A DNA stretch of 56,813 nt from Paracoccaceae bacterium (GTDB lineage Bacteria; Pseudomonadota; Alphaproteobacteria; Rhodobacterales; Rhodobacteraceae): assembly GCA_023383015.1 (NCBI GenBank), contig JAHDXW010000027.1, forward strand, positions 1-56,813, read 5' to 3'. The notes beneath the pieces were generated by a model, which made no database searches, was not told the origin of the DNA, and was given only the letters and a program-made list of their open reading frames with translations. Below are positions 55,087 to 56,813 of the stretch, piece by piece. How positions within the stretch are numbered: the first letter of the stretch is position 1; each line of letters opens with the position of its first letter. A program made the translations under genes and the position numbers.

Positions 55087-55790
55087 GTGCCCTCTCGGAG
55101 GAAACGGACGCCCGCCTCGGTGACGATGGCATCAAGGCGGATGTCGTGGGGCTGTGGGAAGATGGTGGGGAGGCGTGCGGCCTCGAGCCCGACCCCGATG
55201 ACATACGGCCGCGGCGTCAGTGCGGCAAGGGTGCGGTCGAAATAGCCGCCGCCATAGCCGAGCCGGTAGCCGTTGCCGTCCCAGCCGACGAGCGGCGCAA
55301 GGGTGATGGCGGGGATCACGGCCACGGACTCGGGCGGCGGTACGGGGATGTTCCAGTCGCCGCGGACCATGGGCGTCGCGGGCGTCCATCGGCGGAAGAC
55401 CAGGGGCGCGCCCTTCCGCTCCACGACCGGCAGGGCGACCGCCACCCCCTGCGAGTCGAGCGCGGCCATCAGCGGCCTGAGGTCGGGTTCGCCCTTGATC
55501 GGCCAGTAGCCGGACAGGACGGTGCCCCGGGCGGCGTCGATTCGTCCTGCGAGCAGCGCCCGCAGATGGCCCGCCAGCGCGGCGCCGGACTGTTCGCGCT
55601 CGGCCACCGGCAGGGCACGGCGGGCGTCGATCAGTCGCGCGCGTTCGGCCCGGCGCCAGCGGGTGACGTCGCGTGCCTGCTCGGGGTCGACCGCGAGCGG
55701 ATCGAAATAGTCGGGCGCGATCTCGGAGGCCATGCACGGCGGCGAGGCGCACCGTCCCGTGCCGGAAGGATCCCGGTCGTCAGCCGTCAT
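55083..55790 (-). CDS. 5-formyltetrahydrofolate cyclo-ligase
   Basis: A 235-residue enzyme that converts 5-formyl-THF to methenyl-THF with ATP. The catalytic core runs from RWRRAERARLIDARRAL (about 45) through GYWPIKGEPDLRPLM to GWDGNGYRLGYGGGYFDRTLA, the family signature. Before it is a 40-residue extension with the motif RCASPPCMASE, two cysteines five residues apart. The ATG at 55790 overlaps the DUF488 gene by 11 bases; a Met at residue 20 is an alternative start. Its stop overlaps the nnrS start (ATGA). Placement in an anaerobic-respiration operon is unusual. Confidence 0.9.
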   Translation of the reverse strand: MTADDRDPSGTGRCASPPCMASEIAPDYFDPLAVDPEQARDVTRWRRAERARLIDARRALPVAEREQSGAALAGHLRALLAGRIDAARGTVLSGYWPIKGEPDLRPLMAALDSQGVAVALPVVERKGAPLVFRRWTPATPMVRGDWNIPVPPPESVAVIPAITLAPLVGWDGNGYRLGYGGGYFDRTLAALTPRPYVIGVGLEAARLPTIFPQPHDIRLDAIVTEAGVRFLREGT

Positions 55791-56190
55791 CGCGCGGAAC
55801 TCCGGTGGAAGGTGCGCCGGCCGGCAGGGCCAGCCGCTCGATGAGGTACTCGCGCAGCACCCGGGCGTGGTTCAGTTCGCGCTCGCGCGCGGCGTAGAGC
55901 AGCGTCACCGGCCCGCGCCGGCACCACTCCAGCGCCCTGGCGACGGCCTCGGGGCTGGCGTCAAGTTCGGCGCGGTAATGTTCGCGGAACGCTGCGCCGC
56001 GCGAGGGATCGGCATGGAACCAGCGGCGTAGCGCGTCGCTGGGCGCGATGTCACGCAGCCAGGCGTCATGGGCCAGCGCCGTGCGGGCGACGCCGCGCGG
56101 CCACAGCCGGTCGACCAGCAGGCGAATTCCGTCCCCCTGCCCCGGCGGGTCGTAGACCCGGGCCAGCGCGATCTCGGGCAGGCCGCTCAC
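55780..56190 (-). CDS. DUF488 family protein
   Basis: A 136-residue DUF488 protein with GTG start at 56190 overlapping the stop of the AhpD-like gene (GTGA). Family motifs: ARVYDPPGQGDGIRLLVDRLWPRGVA near the N-terminus, APSDALRRWFHADPSR, and GPVTLLYAARERELNHARVLREYL at the end. The family is small, soluble and of unknown function. A frame starting at 56358 extends upstream without conservation. Confidence 0.88.
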   Translation of the reverse strand: MSGLPEIALARVYDPPGQGDGIRLLVDRLWPRGVARTALAHDAWLRDIAPSDALRRWFHADPSRGAAFREHYRAELDASPEAVARALEWCRRGPVTLLYAARERELNHARVLREYLIERLALPAGAPSTGVPRDDG

Positions 56191-56531
56191 GGCGGCCCCT
56201 CTTCCTCGGGCGGCATCATTTCCAGCGCCTTGGCCGAATGGGCCCAGGCGGCACCGGCGCGCATCTCGGCCGCGACCCAGATAGCCTCCATCACCTGCTC
56301 GCGGCTCGCCCCGGCGCGGCGGGCGGCCCGCACGTGGCTCTCGATGCACCAGGGGCACTGGGTGACATGGGCAACCGCGACCGCGATCAGTTGCTTGGTG
56401 CGGGAATCGAGCGCACCGGGGGCGAAGACCGCCGCCGAGAAGGCGCGAAACGCGTCCTCGGCCGCCGGTGACAGCGCGCGGCGGCGTGCCGCCTCCTCGC
56501 GTGTCGGACGGGGCAGGCGCAGGTCAGCCAT
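56187..56531 (-). CDS. Carboxymuconolactone decarboxylase / AhpD-like family protein
   Basis: A 114-residue all-helical protein with the AhpD-type redox motif Cys59-Pro-Trp-Cys62-x3-His66 (VTQCPWCIESHVRAARRAGAS). The proton-relay Glu and His positions of AhpD are plausible in the same helix. It probably has peroxidase-reducing or thiol-disulfide activity, not lactone decarboxylation. Its stop overlaps the DUF488 start. First well-supported gene of the seven-gene operon. Confidence 0.88.
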   Translation of the reverse strand: MADLRLPRPTREEAARRRALSPAAEDAFRAFSAAVFAPGALDSRTKQLIAVAVAHVTQCPWCIESHVRAARRAGASREQVMEAIWVAAEMRAGAAWAHSAKALEMMPPEEEGPP

Positions 56532-56619
56532 GGCCGGCCTCCGCGGCGGAATGCCGGTCGCGCAGGGGCCGCGCCCGTCGGCCTGCGGCGTACAGGATCG
56601 GGGTCGGCAGGGTTCTCAT
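56524..56619 (-). CDS. Possible 31-residue leader peptide ahead of the AhpD-like gene
   Basis: A short open frame on the minus strand with a strong Shine-Dalgarno (AGGGAGGT, five bases before the ATG at 56619), overlapping the AhpD-like start by eight bases. The peptide starts MRTLPTPILYAAGRRARPLR and is basic, with no membrane helix. It may be a translational leader. No homologue recognised. Confidence 0.35.
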   Translation of the reverse strand: MRTLPTPILYAAGRRARPLRDRHSAAEAGHG

Positions 56620-56813
56620 GCGCACCTCCCTGATGCCGGCGCGCCGCTGCCGCCCGCGGCGCGGTCCGGAGCGTGGCGGGCGGCCGCATCCCCAGCCATC
56701 ATGCCACCCTACCTTTTTCTTGCGTTTCGACGTCTGCCTTTGCGGATCGCGGCCAAGGTGCGATCCTTTGCAGCGGCAGGGGACCGGGGATGGTTGTCAT
56801 GCTGACTGCCCGT
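56620..56813. other. Upstream region of the UbiTUV/NnrS operon, to the window end
   Basis: No supported gene. Should contain the promoter of the minus-strand operon. I looked for a TTGAT-N4-ATCAA box and saw none. The short T run near 56714 is the only A+T-rich patch. The upstream neighbour is beyond the window. Confidence 0.4.

Noticed and set aside
53864-55204. Upstream extension of the ubiT frame through nnrS, apparently a 614-residue protein.
   Set aside because: Strong Shine-Dalgarno at 53863 and UbiT length fit; the extension is antiphase nnrS sequence.

Overview
The window is a GC-rich stretch of chromosome that looks like a Rhodobacteraceae/Paracoccaceae-type alphaproteobacterium. 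Support for this comes from GlcDEF glycolate oxidase, the hom - glpX - recJ cluster, a trxB / Lrp-AsnC divergent pair, Tad-type pseudopilin genes, an NfeD/SPFH pair, TRAP and Dpp-type uptake systems, and tRNA promoters of the form TTGCGS-N16-CTAAAS. Genes are packed into long operons with many ATGA and GTGA start/stop overlaps. I see no insertion sequence, prophage, integrase, CRISPR array or rRNA.

Region 1 to 18 kb, mostly housekeeping: tRNA-Ser(CGA) with promoter and terminator; a BdhA-like 3-hydroxybutyrate dehydrogenase; a secreted PPC-repeat protein; glcD-glcE-(small membrane protein)-glcF; a secreted trypsin-like protease; an Hsp20; a glutamate-type dehydrogenase; three Tad-locus genes (one TadG-like with a von Willebrand A domain, two TadE-like); a pirin; a peptidoglycan-binding protein; a mannitol-type dehydrogenase; and a convergent NfeD/SPFH pair.

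Region 18 to 29 kb: tRNA-Glu(UUC) lies downstream of the hom - hypothetical - glpX - recJ operon. Then come a small lipoprotein and a bifunctional sulfate adenylyltransferase/APS kinase. A heavily decayed di-heme cytochrome c peroxidase gene follows, which still has a perfect FNR-type box upstream. Next are trxB, a DUF4395 membrane protein and a divergent Lrp/AsnC regulator.

Region 29 to 38 kb: one nine-gene minus-strand operon, read from a TRAP transporter (dctP, dctQ, dctM) through AtuA-like (DUF1446), DUF4387, a DehI-superfamily-like protein, an amidase, a GntR/FCD regulator and a family III CoA-transferase. It looks like a self-regulated uptake and catabolic unit for an unidentified organic acid, and it is the best candidate here for an undescribed pathway.

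Region 38 to 51.3 kb: a two-part metallophosphoesterase, then a second large minus-strand catabolic operon. It holds a Dpp-type ABC importer with a permease fused to an ATPase, an aspartoacylase-family deacylase, and a three-subunit flavin/iron-sulfur amine or opine dehydrogenase. A divergent LysR regulator sits across a near-ideal LysR-type operator. The likely logic is import of an N-acylated amino acid or opine, deacylation, then oxidation of the free amine.

Region 51.4 to 56.8 kb: a tightly overlapping minus-strand operon that runs AhpD-like protein, DUF488 protein, 5-formyl-THF cyclo-ligase, NnrS, UbiT, UbiU, UbiV. It places O2-independent ubiquinone hydroxylation beside nitric-oxide tolerance, as expected for a facultative anaerobe or denitrifier.
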